A stretch of 39,915 nt of DNA from a bacterium. Lineage in GTDB: Bacteria; Patescibacteriota; Saccharimonadia; Saccharimonadales; UBA4665. This document shows positions 8,577 to 16,732 of the stretch, in pieces. Position 1 is the first letter of the stretch, and each line of letters begins with the position of its first letter. Where the stretch lies: assembly GCA_021809645.1 (NCBI GenBank), contig JAJZKE010000004.1:1-39915 (forward strand), written 5' to 3'. The notes beneath the pieces were generated by a model. It made no database searches and was not told the origin of the DNA. It worked only from the letters and a program-made list of their open reading frames with translations. The position numbers and the translations under genes were made by a program.

Positions 8577-9875
8577 TTATATAACTGTTTTACCATTCAT
8601 ATATTGCTGCAATACTTTCGGTATTTTAACCTGACCGTCTTTGGTTTGGTTATTCTCCATTATAGCAATTGGGATTCTACTTAATGCAAAAGCTGTAGCA
8701 TCATTAGTATGAGCAAGTTCGATTCGACCATCTTTTCTTTTAATTCTAGTCTTTAGCCGTCTTGTTTGAAAATCAGTTATATAATCAGCAGAATGAGTTT
8801 CTCGGTATCTATTTTGGCCAGGAAGCCAAGTATTGATATCAATTCCTCTTGCATTAGGAAAACCTATATCAGCTGTACACTTTAGTATGACTTGATATGG
8901 TAATTCTAATTGATTCATTAAATATTCTTCGATAGCTACTAAAAGAAGATGCTCATTATATGATGTCTCAGGCGTAGAAAAGATTTCCATTTCTAATTTA
9001 TCAAATTGATGGGTCCTAAACATACCCTCCATATCTTTACCATAACTACCCGCCTCCCTTCTAAATGAAGTACTATAACCAATCATTCTTATAGGTAATT
9101 CTTCTTCAGGTATTATTTCATTCATATACATCGTACATAAACTATGTTCCGCAGACGCATTCAGCCAAAGGTCATCCTGGTCTATCTTATATGTAATTTC
9201 TTCAGCATCTAATCTAGCTGAGGCTTCATAGACTTCTGTTTTAATTAATGCTGGTGGTATTACAGGTATAAATGGTTTAGGACTGATATCTAGGGAATTA
9301 TCGCTAACTATTTTTTTAATTACAGATGAATCACCCAAAGTATCAAGAGTATATCTAATAATGGCAAATTGTAAATTAACAAGATCTCCTTTTAGATAAA
9401 AGAATCGGCTACCAGCAATTTTTGCTGCTCTATTAGTATCGAGCCACCCCCTATTTTTAGCTAATTCTGCATGATTAATGGGGTTAAAATCAAAGTTTGG
9501 CTTATCTCCCACTTCTTTAATTATTTGATTTTCTTCCTCACTCTTACCAACCGGTACATCCTCATTCGGCATATTTGGTACCTTTTTTAGAAGATTTGTA
9601 AGACTTAATTCAATTGCCGATAATCGATGTTCAGTTGTTAATAGATCATCCTTTAATTTACGTCCCTCTTCAAGACTGTCAGGTGATGGCTTTTGACCTT
9701 TAGCTGAAGAGGCTATCTGTTTACGTTTTTGTCTTAATTTTTCAATATCAGCTATAAGTTCTCGTCTTTTCTGATCGAATCCAAGAATCTCATCAGTATC
9801 AACATCGTAGCCCTTGTTCTTGGCTTTTTGCTTAATCAATTCTGGGTTTTCTCGAATTAACTGTATATCTATCAT
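8577..9875 (-). CDS. serS: Serine-tRNA ligase
   Basis: A 432-residue class II synthetase that charges tRNA-Ser. The N-terminal helical arm (about 25-110, with paired charged helices) binds the long variable arm of tRNA-Ser. The catalytic domain shows motif 2 FRREAGSYGKDMEGMFR followed by the HQFDKLE stretch and motif 3 with NDATAFALSRIPIAIMEN. Length and order are normal. It starts with ATG about 20 bases after the nuclease gene and is followed at 11 bases by hpf, so it is probably part of one long transcript. Confidence 0.97.
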   Translation of the reverse strand: MIDIQLIRENPELIKQKAKNKGYDVDTDEILGFDQKRRELIADIEKLRQKRKQIASSAKGQKPSPDSLEEGRKLKDDLLTTEHRLSAIELSLTNLLKKVPNMPNEDVPVGKSEEENQIIKEVGDKPNFDFNPINHAELAKNRGWLDTNRAAKIAGSRFFYLKGDLVNLQFAIIRYTLDTLGDSSVIKKIVSDNSLDISPKPFIPVIPPALIKTEVYEASARLDAEEITYKIDQDDLWLNASAEHSLCTMYMNEIIPEEELPIRMIGYSTSFRREAGSYGKDMEGMFRTHQFDKLEMEIFSTPETSYNEHLLLVAIEEYLMNQLELPYQVILKCTADIGFPNARGIDINTWLPGQNRYRETHSADYITDFQTRRLKTRIKRKDGRIELAHTNDATAFALSRIPIAIMENNQTKDGQVKIPKVLQQYMNGKTVI

Positions 9876-9894
9876 CGTTAGGTATTATATATTA

Positions 9895-10668
9895 TCAAGC
9901 CTTTAATGCTCTTAAAGTTAATTCAGTACGTTTTTTAGCATAATCACAAAATTCACAATCTCCACCCATAGCTGCCTTACCAACTTTCGGTATATTACCC
10001 TCTAAACATAACTTGATTTTATTTAAAGTTTCTTCCATCCAAGAATCATCACCTTGATACTCAATTAATTTGGTTGTAAAAAGTAACTGGTCATTAAAAC
10101 CGTCAAGTTCCAAACGTCCATTAGTATATACAAAAAATGCTTTATTGCTAACGTTGAAACCGTTTTGTTTTAATAACCATTGGTAAATTTCCACTTGCCT
10201 TTTATAACTAATTTGCCAATCAGAATCAATCGATATCTCGCCGTTCTTTGCCGTAGCTTTATAGTCGACAACCATAAGTTCATCGTCTTCATTAACCCAA
10301 ATATCATCAACAGCACCAAATATAAATAAATTTGTAGGCTTATGAAGCGTACTGACCCCGACAAAGTTTTCTCGCCATCTATCCAAATCTTCGTGCCAAT
10401 AAGGAACAGCTTTTATATTGTTATCGACCATAATTGGATGTGGTTGAGCAGTTTGTCTATAGCTATCAAATTCTTTTTTTAGAAGTTCGTCTACGGCTTT
10501 ATTGAGATTAAATGGTGGACCTGAAGGTCTTTTTATTTTTAATCTAGCGTCTAACCAAAAACATCTTTGGCATTGTAAAAATAATTCAATTTTCGATCGA
10601 CTAATTTTATATGGTGCCTTTTGACCTGGAATATATGCACCTGCATTTCTATTTGTTGTTGTCATCAT
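9895..10668 (-). CDS. RecB/Cas4-like PD-(D/E)XK nuclease with possible Fe-S cluster
   Basis: A 257-residue protein with the RecB-family nuclease core: GAVDDIW (D121/D122), VVDYKAT (D135, K137) and the QxxxY element (Q158, Y162) at the usual spacing. A cysteine pair near the N-terminus (C33 and C36 in LQCQRCFW) and a pair near the C-terminus (C238 and C241 in GGDCEFCDY) bracket the core, as the iron-sulfur cysteines do in Cas4 and AddB, so a [4Fe-4S] cluster is likely. No cas genes or repeats occur in the window, so a CRISPR role is not supported; DNA repair or end-processing is more plausible. Two tandem ATGs open the frame. Function beyond nuclease fold is unknown. Confidence 0.8.
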   Translation of the reverse strand: MMTTTNRNAGAYIPGQKAPYKISRSKIELFLQCQRCFWLDARLKIKRPSGPPFNLNKAVDELLKKEFDSYRQTAQPHPIMVDNNIKAVPYWHEDLDRWRENFVGVSTLHKPTNLFIFGAVDDIWVNEDDELMVVDYKATAKNGEISIDSDWQISYKRQVEIYQWLLKQNGFNVSNKAFFVYTNGRLELDGFNDQLLFTTKLIEYQGDDSWMEETLNKIKLCLEGNIPKVGKAAMGGDCEFCDYAKKRTELTLRALKA

Positions 10669-10696
10669 TAATTATTTTAGCAGGTTATTTGGAATG

Positions 10697-11185
10697 TTAT
10701 GGATTTGTTACTATATAATCTTTACCATTAGATAAAATAGCTATAAGTTTATAACTGCTACAGATCAATGCTTGATTATTACATCCCTTGGGGCCAACTT
10801 CATATGCATAACCGTTAACAGTTGGAGAACTAAATAGTTTTTTAACATCAGATGCTGGATCACTAAATTTAGATCTGTTTAAATTTGGATTAAAAACCTC
10901 GAAGGTTGATGAATTGATCTGCTTAAGGGTAGGGTAATTATGATAGAGACTATAGTATCCATTGAGAGTATTAGAAATATATCTCAAATCTTGTTTTCTG
11001 ATATTGTTTTGGTTGTTATTATTAATATTATTATAGATATAAAACCCGACCAAGCTTAAAACTGCTAGGACGATTAAACTAGTTAATACAAACATTGTAT
11101 GTTTAACTTTTGGTATTTTATTACCCCCATCAACATCCTCTAAGGGAGTTTCTGAGTCAGTTGGTTCTGGTAAAATATCTGACAT
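10697..11185 (-). CDS. Membrane-anchored pseudopilin-like protein, unknown function
   Basis: A 162-residue protein: an acidic N-terminal tail (1-27), one TM segment at about 31-51, an Asn-rich linker, then an extracytoplasmic domain. The segment RKQDLRYISNTLNGYYSLYH followed by NYPTL resembles the helix-to-YPxL region of type II/IV pseudopilins, and two cysteines (in KGCNNQALICSS) may form a disulfide. It lacks a prepilin peptidase site (no GFTLxE at the TM start), so it is not a classical pilin. It lies between the HAD gene and the nuclease on the same strand. I do not recognise a named family with certainty. Confidence 0.6.
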   Translation of the reverse strand: MSDILPEPTDSETPLEDVDGGNKIPKVKHTMFVLTSLIVLAVLSLVGFYIYNNINNNNQNNIRKQDLRYISNTLNGYYSLYHNYPTLKQINSSTFEVFNPNLNRSKFSDPASDVKKLFSSPTVNGYAYEVGPKGCNNQALICSSYKLIAILSNGKDYIVTNP

Positions 11186-11211
11186 AAAAATCTAATTTAT
11201 TATAACATAAG

Positions 11212-11844
11212 TTAGCTAATTTCCCAAGATATAAGTACTTTAAACAACTGATTGCTATTATGAACAACAACCGTAGGTGCTTTTTTGGCTAATAATTCTG
11301 GATCGTTATATCCCCAGCTTACTGCTACTACAGGCACATTAACGCTTTTGGCTGCTTCTATGTCTCTTATCTCGTCACCTACATAGATAATATCTTCCGG
11401 TTGCATTTTATTTTTAACGATTATTTTTCTTAAAGCTCTAGCTTTGTTAAATAACCCAATATTGCCATAGACATTATTAAAATAACTACTTAATCCATGT
11501 GTCGATAAAAAACTAGAAATATTTTTATTACTATTAGTACTCATAATATACATCGTATATCCTCTTTGATGTAGTTCAGCTAAAACATTATTGATACCTT
11601 CAAAGGTTTTGATTTCATTTAATCTTAGGCCCATTTCTTTGCGACCTTTATATATTAGAAATGGCCATTTATATTTTGGTATTTTAAGTTTTTTAGCTAC
11701 TTTTACCAGACTATCACGTTTAAGCTCAATTATAATTTTAGGATTTAATAATGATTCATGGCCAGTAAGCTTATGGGCTATATCTATAGTTAATGCAAAA
11801 GTATCAGCTATTGTGCCATCAAAATCAAATATTATTATTTTCAT
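11212..11844 (-). CDS. HAD-family hydrolase (phosphoglycolate-phosphatase-like)
   Basis: About 210 residues with all HAD motifs: motif I DFDGTIADT with the nucleophile Asp and acid Asp, motif II STNSNK, a conserved Lys in LFNKARALRK, and motif IV YVGDEIRDIEAAK. An alpha-helical cap (about 18-85) is typical of subfamily I phosphatases such as Gph or PpaX. Substrate cannot be told from sequence. The start is ATG at 11844, overlapping the upstream DUF427 stop (TGATG); a TTG immediately before it also keeps the frame open. The overlap indicates coupling with the DUF427 gene. Confidence 0.82.
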   Translation of the reverse strand: MKIIIFDFDGTIADTFALTIDIAHKLTGHESLLNPKIIIELKRDSLVKVAKKLKIPKYKWPFLIYKGRKEMGLRLNEIKTFEGINNVLAELHQRGYTMYIMSTNSNKNISSFLSTHGLSSYFNNVYGNIGLFNKARALRKIIVKNKMQPEDIIYVGDEIRDIEAAKSVNVPVVAVSWGYNDPELLAKKAPTVVVHNSNQLFKVLISWEIS

Positions 11845-12143
11845 CAAGAAACTTTTACTTCACGCCAAAAAGCCAAATAATTACTAAAATCTTTCTTTAC
11901 TATTTCAATAGCTGTTGGTTTCGGTTTTGGATAACTCCAAGCATTATCTTTACTCCAGTTATCTCCTTCTCCAACATCAAAATATTGACATTCACCTTTC
12001 CAAGGACAAGTATATGGCGTCGGGCTTTTTCTTAAATATTCCGACTTAACTGATGATGGTGGAAAATACCAATTACCTTCAATATATATAAGTTCTTCTT
12101 TATCAGCTTCAGCTATAGTTTTACCATTCCAAATTGCTTTCAT
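11844..12143 (-). CDS. DUF427 domain protein
   Basis: A 99-residue protein that matches the DUF427 pattern: MKAIWNGKTIAEAD at the N-terminus, GNWYFPPSSV, the central TCPWKGECQYFDV, and a C-terminal AWSYPKPKPTA followed by AFWREVKV. The family is a small beta-rich fold of unknown biochemical role, found in many bacteria and fungi. Its TGA stop overlaps the ATG of the HAD gene. It is about 10 bases downstream of the zincin gene. Recognition is by motif only; no function is proposed. Confidence 0.86.
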   Translation of the reverse strand: MKAIWNGKTIAEADKEELIYIEGNWYFPPSSVKSEYLRKSPTPYTCPWKGECQYFDVGEGDNWSKDNAWSYPKPKPTAIEIVKKDFSNYLAFWREVKVS

Positions 12144-12153
12144 ATTTATTATT

Positions 12154-12525
12154 TTACTCCTCCAGTGACTTTATGGCAGGATGATCTAACCCATAGTAAT
12201 GAGCTATTTCGTGCCAGAGAGTATGCCTTATCTCTTCTTTTAGTTCTTTTAAATTATTTACCATAGACTGTATAGGAATTTTAAATAAAGTTATTTTATC
12301 TGGCAAAGTTTTTTGAAGACCTTGACGTTTACTCAAGGGCACGCCTTCATATAAACCAAGTAAAGTTTGGTCACCTCTTAATTTTAAGGTCTCTCGTTGT
12401 TCAGCTGAGGGTATATCTTCAACAATTATGGCGACGTTATTTAAGTTCTCAACATGTTCTTTAGGCAAAGTTAACAATGCTTCGTTAACTAAATCATGAA
12501 ATTGTTTATTAGTTACTTGAAACAT
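12154..12525 (-). CDS. Small zincin-like metallopeptidase (MMP-like family)
   Basis: About 123 residues with the extended zinc motif HEIAHYYGLDH near the C-terminus (HExxHxxGxxH, as in metzincins) preceded by the helix EEIRHTLW, and an N-terminal FHDLVNEALLTLP. This fits the minimal zincin family found in actinobacteria and CPR bacteria (Zincin_1/DUF1025). No signal peptide is seen, so it is probably cytoplasmic; substrate unknown. The frame is open from a TTG at 12534, but I prefer the ATG at 12525, preceded by GGTGA; it overlaps the lysS 3' end by 17 bases. Confidence 0.84.
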   Translation of the reverse strand: MFQVTNKQFHDLVNEALLTLPKEHVENLNNVAIIVEDIPSAEQRETLKLRGDQTLLGLYEGVPLSKRQGLQKTLPDKITLFKIPIQSMVNNLKELKEEIRHTLWHEIAHYYGLDHPAIKSLEE

Positions 12526-14041
12526 GTTCACCAAATATTTCAGGATATATTGTTTTAGTAACTTGATCTATCTCTGATCTAAGCTGAGGGAAAGGTACCC
12601 CTTCTCTAGCGGAAACTCCTTCCAAGACCCAAAAAAACCTTTCACTATATCCCCAACCACAAGCTGGAGGCATACCGTATTCAAGCATCTCAACATAGTC
12701 TATATCTAACATCTGGGCTTCTTTATCACCGGCGTTACGTAATTGTTGTTGAGACATAAAACGATTAAGTTGATCAATTGGGTCATTTAATTCCGAATAA
12801 CCATTGCCCATCTCTGTTCCGGCGATCACCGGATGAAAGCGTTGAGATATTCTAGAATCACCAGGATCACTTTTGGCCAATGGCGATATTATCGTTGGTT
12901 CATGAATTAACCAAAATGGACCTGCTGATTGTTGTCTTATGATTTTCCAAACGCTATCCATAGCTCTAATCTCGTTTATATTTCCTTCTAATTCGACCTT
13001 GTTAGCAGCTAATATCTTTTTTAATTCATCAAGATTTGGGTTGAATACGTCTACGTTATATCGTTCTTTCATGATATCGGCGTATTTAATAACAGGCCAT
13101 TTTCCTTCTAAATTAATGTCGAAGTTATTAACTTTAAATTGAAGTTTACCCCAAGTTGATTGGGCAACTTCTTTCATCATGTCTTCGTAAAAAGTCATCC
13201 CTTCTTGATAATCTTGGTAAGCACTATAGCTTTCAAGGGCAATATGCTCCGGTAAATGCTCGTCTGAATAGTTTTCATTTCTAAATCTAGGTCCAATATC
13301 ATATATTTTTTCGAAACCAGCACCAATTAATCTCTTTAAGGGTAACTCTTGACTAATTCTTAAATAAAAATCTTGATCCAAAGAATCCATATGAGTTACA
13401 AAAGGATTAGCGTCAGCTCCACCTGTAGTATGCTCGAGGATCGGTGTATTGATTTCTATAAACCCATTATTATTCATATAGTCTCTAGTAGCCTGCCAAA
13501 AATTACTACGCCGTACAAATCTTTCCCTAACATCGAGATTAACATTTATATCAATATACCTTCGACGTAATCTCTCTTCTTTATTTTTAAAACCTTCTTG
13601 TTTTGTAGGTAATGGGCGCAAGGATTTAGTTAATATTCTAAGATAGGTAACATCAACTGAAATCTCGTCAGTTTTTGTTTTAATAACCTGTCCTCTGGCC
13701 TCTATGAAATCACCGCTATCTAATAAGTTAATTTCGTTAAAACCAATTTTACTCTCATCTATAGCAATATTAAGCTCTTCCACTTTTGAAGACTGTAGAA
13801 ATAACTGTAATATACCGCTTTGATCACGAATAACAATAAAGGCTATCGCCCCGAATTTTCGAATATTTTCTATTCGACCAACAACACAAACATCTTGGCC
13901 ATTAAGACTATCAAAATTATTCGATATATCAATAAGGTTATGTGTTCTTGTTGAATTCGGCGGATAAGGATTAACGCCTAATTTCTTAAGATATTCTAGT
14001 TTTCTAAGACGTTCGTTTCTAAGTTCTTTTAATGTTGCCAT
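12509..14041 (-). CDS. lysS: Lysine-tRNA ligase, class II
   Basis: A 510-residue class II LysRS of normal length. The N-terminal OB-fold anticodon-binding domain (about 50-150: VCVVGRIENIRKFGAIAFI...) is followed by the catalytic domain with motif 2 FRNENYSDEHLPEHIALESY and motif 3 GCGYSERFFWVLEG near the C-terminus. It charges tRNA-Lys. The motif 2 surroundings are typical, although the class II LysRS end (GxGxDR) reads GWGYSERF, a slightly divergent motif 3. It starts with ATG 36 bases after greA; greA-lysS is a frequent bacterial pair. Confidence 0.96.
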   Translation of the reverse strand: MATLKELRNERLRKLEYLKKLGVNPYPPNSTRTHNLIDISNNFDSLNGQDVCVVGRIENIRKFGAIAFIVIRDQSGILQLFLQSSKVEELNIAIDESKIGFNEINLLDSGDFIEARGQVIKTKTDEISVDVTYLRILTKSLRPLPTKQEGFKNKEERLRRRYIDINVNLDVRERFVRRSNFWQATRDYMNNNGFIEINTPILEHTTGGADANPFVTHMDSLDQDFYLRISQELPLKRLIGAGFEKIYDIGPRFRNENYSDEHLPEHIALESYSAYQDYQEGMTFYEDMMKEVAQSTWGKLQFKVNNFDINLEGKWPVIKYADIMKERYNVDVFNPNLDELKKILAANKVELEGNINEIRAMDSVWKIIRQQSAGPFWLIHEPTIISPLAKSDPGDSRISQRFHPVIAGTEMGNGYSELNDPIDQLNRFMSQQQLRNAGDKEAQMLDIDYVEMLEYGMPPACGWGYSERFFWVLEGVSAREGVPFPQLRSEIDQVTKTIYPEIFGEHVSSN

Positions 14042-14077
14042 TTAATGTTAAGTATATCTTATAAAAAGAATAAATAC

Positions 14078-14533
14078 TTAGGATATGTCCACAATCTTAT
14101 ATCTAGTGATGTCATTAGGTGCCTTGATTTCAATTTCTTCACCAACTTTTTTCCCAAGAAGAGCAGCACCTATTGGTGATTCATCAGATATCTTGCCACT
14201 TAAAGGATCAGCTTCAACCGTTCCTACTACCTGGAACTCTTTGGTAACACCGTTTTTAAGTTTAACTACCGAACCAAGCTGAACTTTGCTATCACCTTTC
14301 GGTTTTTTAATTATTTCAACGTTCTGTAAAATACCTTCAATTTCACTAATCCTCGTCTCATTTCTATCCTGCTCTACTCTAGCTGCCTGATATTCAGCAT
14401 TTTCAGCTAAATCACCTAATTCACGAGCCGTTTTTATAGACTCGGCAATATCTGCGCGCTTTGATATCAGGCTTTCTAGCTCAATACGTAACTCCTCGAC
14501 ACCTTCTTTGGTCAAACGGTATAACTTCTTCAT
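14078..14533 (-). CDS. greA: Transcription elongation factor GreA
   Basis: A 151-residue GreA. The N-terminal antiparallel coiled coil (about 1-75) carries the acidic tip residues in ARELGDLAENAEYQAAR that reach the RNA polymerase active site and stimulate cleavage of backtracked RNA. The C-terminal FKBP-like domain (about 80-151) contains GSVVKL and SPIGAALLGKKVGEEI. A very strong Shine-Dalgarno run, AGGAGGAGGT, lies 4 bases before the ATG, the best ribosome-binding site in the window and unlike the SD-less starts of ftsE or prfA. Confidence 0.96.
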   Translation of the reverse strand: MKKLYRLTKEGVEELRIELESLISKRADIAESIKTARELGDLAENAEYQAARVEQDRNETRISEIEGILQNVEIIKKPKGDSKVQLGSVVKLKNGVTKEFQVVGTVEADPLSGKISDESPIGAALLGKKVGEEIEIKAPNDITRYKIVDIS

Positions 14534-14602
14534 GATGACCTCCTCCTATAAATAAGTCCGTTTTTTTGAATAGTTTAATAAATATATCACCTAGTTGATT
14601 GA

Positions 14603-15850
14603 TTATCTAGCGGTAAGTTCACTTATTTTATCGATTTTTATAAGTTCTATCTTATCAGAAGTTCTATATTTTATTTCTACAACACCCTTATCAACAGTAT
14701 TTTTACTAACCACTAGTCTTATTGGTATGCCCAACAAATCAGCATCAGCAAATTTCTCTCCGGCTCTAACATTTCTGTCATCATATATGATATCGATATG
14801 ATTCTTATATTTTGTATATATTTTTTCAGCTTCGCTTATAACTTCCGGTTCATCTCCTATTCTAACAATACAGACTTTTGCTGGAGCAATACTACTGGGC
14901 CAAACTAAACCTTTGTTATCTGCAAAATGTTCCGCTATTAGTCCCATTAATCGGCTAATACCTATACCATAACAACCCATTATTACTGATTGCTTTTTAC
15001 CATTTTCATCTAGAAAATAAAGTCCTAATGAATCACAATATTTTGATCCTAAAGAAAATATATTTCCAACTTCAACAGATTTTTTTTCGACTAAATTATC
15101 CTCTTTCAAACCAATATCTTGTAAAACTTCTGGCCGATATACCTCCTTATTAACGGCGATATTCTTTTCTTTATCAAAAAATATAGTATCTTCGCCGATA
15201 TCGCTAATGGTTTGAAACTCATCGCTAAACTTTGAGAAATAACCGCCATCAGCAAACGTTCTTACAGTAATATCTCCTATTCCTAGTTTTGAATATATTC
15301 TTAAATATGATTGGGCAACTTTTTCATAAAAATCTTGGTGTTCTTTTTGGTTCATTGAAAAAGAATAAAGATCCTTCATTATGAATTCTCGACCTCGCAT
15401 TAAACCACTTTTTGCTCTTAGCTCATTTCTAAATTTACTTTGTATTTGATAGATATATACCGGAAGATCTTTATATGAATTAACAAATGGCAGAAGAGCA
15501 TTAATTATTGGTTCTTCATGCGTTAAACCAATACCGACCTCACTACCATTGGCTAATTTTGTTTTAAACCAATTATCAATTACTTTATCATCCCATCTGT
15601 TTGTTTTCAGCCAAAGTTCCCTGGATTGCATAATGCTCATTTGAACTTCTTGTCCACCGATGCTGTTCATTTCATCTCTAACTATTTGGGATATGTTGTC
15701 GATTACTTTTTTACCTAAAGGCAAAAAACTATAGACTCCAGCCATTTCTTTATGAATAAATCCCGCCTGAATTAATAATTGAGCATTTTTTGATGGTTCG
15801 CCAGCTATAATCGTCTTTGAAGTTTTAGTATAAAGTTTAGATAATCTCAA
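14603..15850 (-). CDS. proS: Proline-tRNA ligase lacking the editing insertion domain
   Basis: A 415-residue prokaryotic-type ProRS that charges tRNA-Pro. It has the N-terminal GEPSKNAQLLIQAGFIHKE region, motif 2 around FRNELRAKSGLMRGREFIMK, and motif 3 GCYGIGISRLMG, then the anticodon-binding domain. E. coli-type ProRS is about 570 residues with a roughly 180-residue INS domain that removes mischarged Ala; here it is replaced by a short linker (about 215-270), so cis-editing is absent. The start is TTG at 15850, supported by AAGGAG upstream and by the lack of another Met before residue 36. It follows the CPBP gene by 69 bases. Confidence 0.95.
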   Translation of the reverse strand: MRLSKLYTKTSKTIIAGEPSKNAQLLIQAGFIHKEMAGVYSFLPLGKKVIDNISQIVRDEMNSIGGQEVQMSIMQSRELWLKTNRWDDKVIDNWFKTKLANGSEVGIGLTHEEPIINALLPFVNSYKDLPVYIYQIQSKFRNELRAKSGLMRGREFIMKDLYSFSMNQKEHQDFYEKVAQSYLRIYSKLGIGDITVRTFADGGYFSKFSDEFQTISDIGEDTIFFDKEKNIAVNKEVYRPEVLQDIGLKEDNLVEKKSVEVGNIFSLGSKYCDSLGLYFLDENGKKQSVIMGCYGIGISRLMGLIAEHFADNKGLVWPSSIAPAKVCIVRIGDEPEVISEAEKIYTKYKNHIDIIYDDRNVRAGEKFADADLLGIPIRLVVSKNTVDKGVVEIKYRTSDKIELIKIDKISELTAR

Positions 15851-15919
15851 TTCTTATTTTCTCCTTCAGTTTTTTAAACTGACTATATTTTATAGCTTGT
15901 TTTAAAAATTAACTAAAAA

Positions 15920-16732
15920 CTAAATATGTAAAGTTAATAATGGAGCTAGATAAATAATATAATACGCCACCCCATTGTTAATAGCATGAAGACCCATGCC
16001 AGCCCATAGGCCACCTGATTTTTCTCGTAAATATATTAAAATTAATGAAAGTATAAAAGTCTCGATAAAACCAACCCAGAGTAAACCTGTCGTTCCTTCT
16101 GGAAGATGAGCACTAGCAAAAATTAAGCTTGTTAGTAAAGCAGCAACTATCTGAGGTAGGCCCTTTTTTAAGCTTGAGTATAAGAAACCCCGGACTAATA
16201 TTTCTTCTGCTATAGGCGGAAGTATCACAAGGCTAATAAAAGTAACTACTAACTGAGCAACACCATGAACATGATTAAACCCAACATTTTGAGCTTCCGA
16301 TACATTTAAACCTTTAATGAATGTCGACAATATAATAATAATAACTATGTATGAAATATAGTACACGGGCACTGCAGCAAGAGAATATAGAGGATCCTTA
16401 AGTTTTGGTTTCCTAAGACCGATTACTTTTTTATCTACCTTAAACCACTTCAGTAACTGCAATACTGATAGGACAGTAAAAACCTCTACAATTAATATAT
16501 AAAAGAATTGAGCATATATATCATTACTCAGCCAATTTGATATTCTTGGTCCTGACCAATGTAAAAGTACTGGGTATATCAGAATGACCAAACCGACAAC
16601 TTGAGACAATACATAGATCGCTAATACCAAAAGTACACCTACCCAAGGATTCCATTTAACACCTGGCGCTCGTGATTCGCTATTTTTGTCATTCTTGATT
16701 TTTATTATTTTATTTTTATTCTTACTAAACAT
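15920..16732 (-). CDS. CPBP-family intramembrane metalloprotease
   Basis: A 270-residue polytopic protein with about seven TM segments after a basic N-terminus. The three CPBP (Rce1/Abi) motifs are present: EExxxR at E176, E177, R181 in IAEEILVRGF; a His in SAHLPEG (H209); and HxxxN at H249/N253 in GLHAINNG. Such enzymes cleave prenylated or bacteriocin-like peptides or take part in signalling; substrate unknown. Its ATG overlaps the rseP stop (TGATG), so two intramembrane proteases are translationally coupled. Confidence 0.86.
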   Translation of the reverse strand: MFSKNKNKIIKIKNDKNSESRAPGVKWNPWVGVLLVLAIYVLSQVVGLVILIYPVLLHWSGPRISNWLSNDIYAQFFYILIVEVFTVLSVLQLLKWFKVDKKVIGLRKPKLKDPLYSLAAVPVYYISYIVIIIILSTFIKGLNVSEAQNVGFNHVHGVAQLVVTFISLVILPPIAEEILVRGFLYSSLKKGLPQIVAALLTSLIFASAHLPEGTTGLLWVGFIETFILSLILIYLREKSGGLWAGMGLHAINNGVAYYIIYLAPLLTLHI

